From assembly GCA_016716765.1 (NCBI GenBank), contig JADJVA010000020.1:434001-498000 (forward strand): a stretch of 64,000 bases of DNA. The letters run 5' to 3'. How positions within the stretch are numbered: position 1 is the stretch's first letter; every line of letters begins with the position of its first letter. Shown in pieces: positions 61,589 through 64,000 of this stretch. The position numbers and the translations under genes are program-made. Under the pieces are notes generated by a model. That model searched no databases, was not told the origin of the DNA, and saw only the letters and a program-made list of their open reading frames with translations. The stretch comes from Bdellovibrionales bacterium. Its GTDB lineage: Bacteria > Bdellovibrionota > Bdellovibrionia > Bdellovibrionales > UBA1609.

Positions 61589-63171
61589 TCTACAACTCCC
61601 GGGTATGGCCCACGTATAGAAGCTCTGGACCCGCAAAACATCTCCTGCCAATAGAGGGCCTCGCTCAACGATTGTGGATCGCCCCAGCCAATGTAGCCAT
61701 CCAATTCAAATATTCGAACAGAATGTCCCGCTTCTATCAAAAGATCGAAGACTGAATCAAGATAGAGTTCGTTGTTCACATCTACTTTGGCATTTTTTGC
61801 CAAATTAATACCTTTGATCAATAGCTCAGCGGACCGGAACCAGAATGTTCCAACCAACAAGTGATCATTTTTAGGTGAATTAGAAATTGGAGCTTTCACA
61901 GATACATTTTTGATAACGGGGTATTTTTCTTGGGATTTTTCGGGGACCACATAAGTATATGAGTTCGGGCTACGGAGAGCCCCTGGGTAGCCTCGGATTG
62001 TAAATATAACGGCATCTGCATCATGTTGTTTACTAAATTCCTCCCATCTCTCAGGATCCATGACAATTGCGTGATCACATGCCGTGACCATTACTTCCTT
62101 TTTGGGATTTAATAGTTCCGCGCCAAGTTCTGTAGATAAGGCTTGTCCAGAGGGAGTCGAGGATAAAGTCTTTAAACGCGCGTCAATAGATACATGAAGT
62201 TTAAGGCTTTCGGCAAATTCGGCAAGGCAAACAAACACCTCTAACTCGGCACGAGGTAGTGATTTTTGCGCACGGATAAACATTGGATTACCAAAGATAG
62301 GAATTAATGGTTTGGGCAAAGAAGAGATCCCATCGAACCGCGACCCTTTTCCGGCCATAGGCATAAGACTTTGCTCGACAGAGGTCGATTGAATTCTGAA
62401 TTTATTGTAGTTTTTGAAACATCTATCCCAATACTCATAGTTTTGGATATCTTCCGGTGTACCCCACTGGAAAAAACCAAAAATTTCAAAAACGTTCACT
62501 TTAACATTAGCGTTTGCTTCCAAAAGTGCCTGTACTGTTAGACTAGTATAGTACTCTCCATTTAAGTGTAAATTTAAATTGATCTGAGCTAAAATGGCTT
62601 CTTTAAGAAGCTTTGCATTTTTAAAATAATATCCACCTGATGATGCAAATTCATTTTCACGATTGTCCGTAAAACTTTCCTTTTCACGAACTTCGACGAC
62701 CTGACCCATTTCTAATTTACTATAAGCATATTTCATTTGACTTAGATAATGAGGATGAAATCCGCGATATGAAATCACACACGCATCGCAATCTGTATCC
62801 TTTACAAAAGCTTCAAAACGTGACGAGTCCCAGACCATCCCATAGTCGCAATAGGAAACTAATACGGGAGCGTCTTCGGGAATTTCATCCAAGGCAAGAG
62901 CAATTGCATGACTAGGGCCTAATTTGTGGGGTGCAATGACCGTTTGAGCTGCATTTGTACGCAATTTTCTTAGGACAATTGATAAGTCTGTGTCCAGATG
63001 GATTTTTGATAAAACAAATTGAGTAGGCCACCTATGTGGAAATGACTCAAGCACTTTTTCTATCATTGGCACGCCATTAATGGGGACTAATGGCTTAGGG
63101 AGTGCGTAGCCTGCTGATTGAAAACGGGCACCTTCTCCGGACATAGGGATAACTAGATGTATGAGTTTCAT
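61585..63171 (-). CDS. Tandem-duplicated sugar nucleotidyltransferase
   Basis: These 528 residues are made of two related nucleotidyltransferase domains. The first starts LIHLVIPMSGEGARFQSAGY with LPKPLVPINGVPMIEKVLES; the second starts near residue 266 with QSLMPMAGKGSRFDGISS and LPKPLIPIFGNPMFI. Each has its own D-containing region (SYCDYGMVW; TACDHAIVM) and a matching WG(T/D)P end (FFQWGTPEDIQNYEYW; YIGWGDPQSLSEALYW). Such domains activate sugar or polyol phosphates with NTP. Both halves keep the G-x-G-x-R-F loop, so both could be active. It lies between the class II aldolase and a GT2, all on the same strand. Confidence 0.88.
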   Translation of the reverse strand: MKLIHLVIPMSGEGARFQSAGYALPKPLVPINGVPMIEKVLESFPHRWPTQFVLSKIHLDTDLSIVLRKLRTNAAQTVIAPHKLGPSHAIALALDEIPEDAPVLVSYCDYGMVWDSSRFEAFVKDTDCDACVISYRGFHPHYLSQMKYAYSKLEMGQVVEVREKESFTDNRENEFASSGGYYFKNAKLLKEAILAQINLNLHLNGEYYTSLTVQALLEANANVKVNVFEIFGFFQWGTPEDIQNYEYWDRCFKNYNKFRIQSTSVEQSLMPMAGKGSRFDGISSLPKPLIPIFGNPMFIRAQKSLPRAELEVFVCLAEFAESLKLHVSIDARLKTLSSTPSGQALSTELGAELLNPKKEVMVTACDHAIVMDPERWEEFSKQHDADAVIFTIRGYPGALRSPNSYTYVVPEKSQEKYPVIKNVSVKAPISNSPKNDHLLVGTFWFRSAELLIKGINLAKNAKVDVNNELYLDSVFDLLIEAGHSVRIFELDGYIGWGDPQSLSEALYWQEMFCGSRASIRGPYPGVVD

Positions 63172-63173
63172 GA

Positions 63174-63998
63174 CTATACTCGCTCCTTCCGGTAACGCTC
63201 GGTAGGTAACCCAACAATCTTGTCTTGCAAATTATTCGGGATTTCTGGAAAATCAGGGAAAATATTCAACAAAATTTGTAGAGCAAACCAAAGTTCGCCA
63301 AGATTATTTCCAACGATGGGTTCATTTGATAATTGTGTGTAATGACCGTCTTCTTCTGAAAGTGCTAATAATAGCTGGTCTTTGAAGACAGCAACATCAG
63401 GAAATAGGATTTTGAACTCTGTAGGGTTTAACGTCTTAGCAATTTCGTTCATCTCTCGAGTGTTTTTGATCTCGGAGAGCAGGTGGTGACCTCGTGAATG
63501 GATATACGCATCCTCCAATTGTTCCCAATCTAAAAGCTCCATTGGATCATCGATCGCCAAAATTACTCCATGATTTTTAAGAAAAATAATTTTCGACCCA
63601 ACATGTCTTGCAACATCCATTGCAAGGCTAATTCCAGGTGTCGCGAAATCAATGAAAGAAAACTTAAGGTCGCATGTATCCGAAATCCATTTCTCTACGG
63701 CACCTGGAAAATTCGAATGTTCAAGGGATATCAGAAGTGATGTTAATGAGTGAAAGTGACAAATGAATTTCGAGGGTAGCATGGCATGAAATGCGGCTTC
63801 CATGCTCGGGCGCCCTTTCCCTGATATATGAATCATTGGGTCCCTAAGTAGGGATTCATAAAAAGGTTCTACCTCTGAGTCGGACAATTCCATGCATTTT
63901 TTTAAGCCTAACTCAAAGTTCTTACGATGAAGACAACACAGTCCACTATTTTCGGATACTTGATCAAGACGTGTGCCTGAAGCCTTAATCCACAGATG
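63174..63998 (-). CDS. Class II aldolase/adducin-family protein (5' end outside window)
   Basis: The frame is open to the right edge of the window, so the start is missing; it decodes HLWIKASGTRLDQ at the edge, the usual N-terminal substrate-phosphate loop of class II aldolases. Further motifs are GRPSMEAAFHAML, ICHFHSLTSLL (zinc-binding H-x-H) and IIFLKNHGVIL. The family includes fuculose- and rhamnulose-1-phosphate aldolases and related epimerases and dehydratases. Beside the double nucleotidyltransferase gene it may make or modify an unusual carbon chain for the glycan. Its substrate cannot be named. An internal ATG at 63893 is not the true start. Confidence 0.8.
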   Translation of the reverse strand, partial: HLWIKASGTRLDQVSENSGLCCLHRKNFELGLKKCMELSDSEVEPFYESLLRDPMIHISGKGRPSMEAAFHAMLPSKFICHFHSLTSLLISLEHSNFPGAVEKWISDTCDLKFSFIDFATPGISLAMDVARHVGSKIIFLKNHGVILAIDDPMELLDWEQLEDAYIHSRGHHLLSEIKNTREMNEIAKTLNPTEFKILFPDVAVFKDQLLLALSEEDGHYTQLSNEPIVGNNLGELWFALQILLNIFPDFPEIPNNLQDKIVGLPTERYRKERV

Positions 63999-64000
63999 GC

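Noticed and set aside
1..64000. CRISPR arrays, tRNA or rRNA genes, prophage genes
   Set aside because: I saw no regularly spaced repeats, no tRNA-like or rRNA-like segments and no phage structural motifs in reading the window.

Overview
The window reads as a chromosomal segment of a Gram-negative bacterium. It carries an O-antigen ligase-type gene, dTDP-rhamnose genes, a Wzm/Wzt polysaccharide ABC exporter and many glycosyltransferases. No marker gene fixes the taxon. A Bdellovibrionota or delta-proteobacteria-like origin is possible, but I hold that with low confidence. I see no rRNA, tRNA or CRISPR array. Both window edges cut genes: a SNF2 helicase on the left and a class II aldolase on the right.

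Region 1 (1-3955) holds the end of the SNF2 helicase, a frameshifted O-antigen ligase-type gene, mtnA, short tandem repeats, a small inverted-repeat element and a gene remnant. Region 2 (3956-22160) is a minus-strand train of genes, mostly overlapping by 4 bases, and it is the most unusual part of the window. In transcription order it encodes a 62-residue peptide, a YcaO protein, an ABC exporter (ATPase and two permeases), an arginase/agmatinase-family enzyme and an alpha/beta-hydrolase. A decayed IS66-family element follows, then a methyltransferase, two dCTP-deaminase-like proteins, a free-standing AlaRS-like catalytic domain, two ATP-grasp ligases, an MFS transporter, a complete leucyl-tRNA synthetase with an altered KMSKS loop and a 2OG-oxygenase/DUF1826-like protein. 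I read this as a candidate biosynthetic locus for a peptide or peptide-nucleotide product, possibly aimed at leucyl-tRNA synthetase and possibly two fused modules. Product and target are inference.

Region 3 (22444-63998) is a large surface-polysaccharide locus. It encodes a DprE1/DprE2-like pair with a GtrB-like transferase and membrane GT-C enzymes; a CDP-sugar branch (rfbF, rfbG, C-methyltransferase, 3,5-epimerase-like protein, reductase); dTDP-rhamnose genes (rfbBAD plus a frameshifted rfbC); UDP-glucuronate and galacturonate genes; a flippase fused to a glycosyltransferase; Wzm/Wzt; and GT2, GT4 and GT11 transferases. The right end adds a GDPD-like protein, a membrane glycosyltransferase fused to a uridine-kinase domain, a tandem-duplicated nucleotidyltransferase and a class II aldolase.

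A caution applies throughout. At least five genes are broken by what looks like a one-base length error in a run of 5-7 identical bases, and each is restored to normal family length by one base. This looks more like sequencing error than biological decay, so the pseudogene labels on the ligase, the ABC ATPase and rfbC are provisional.
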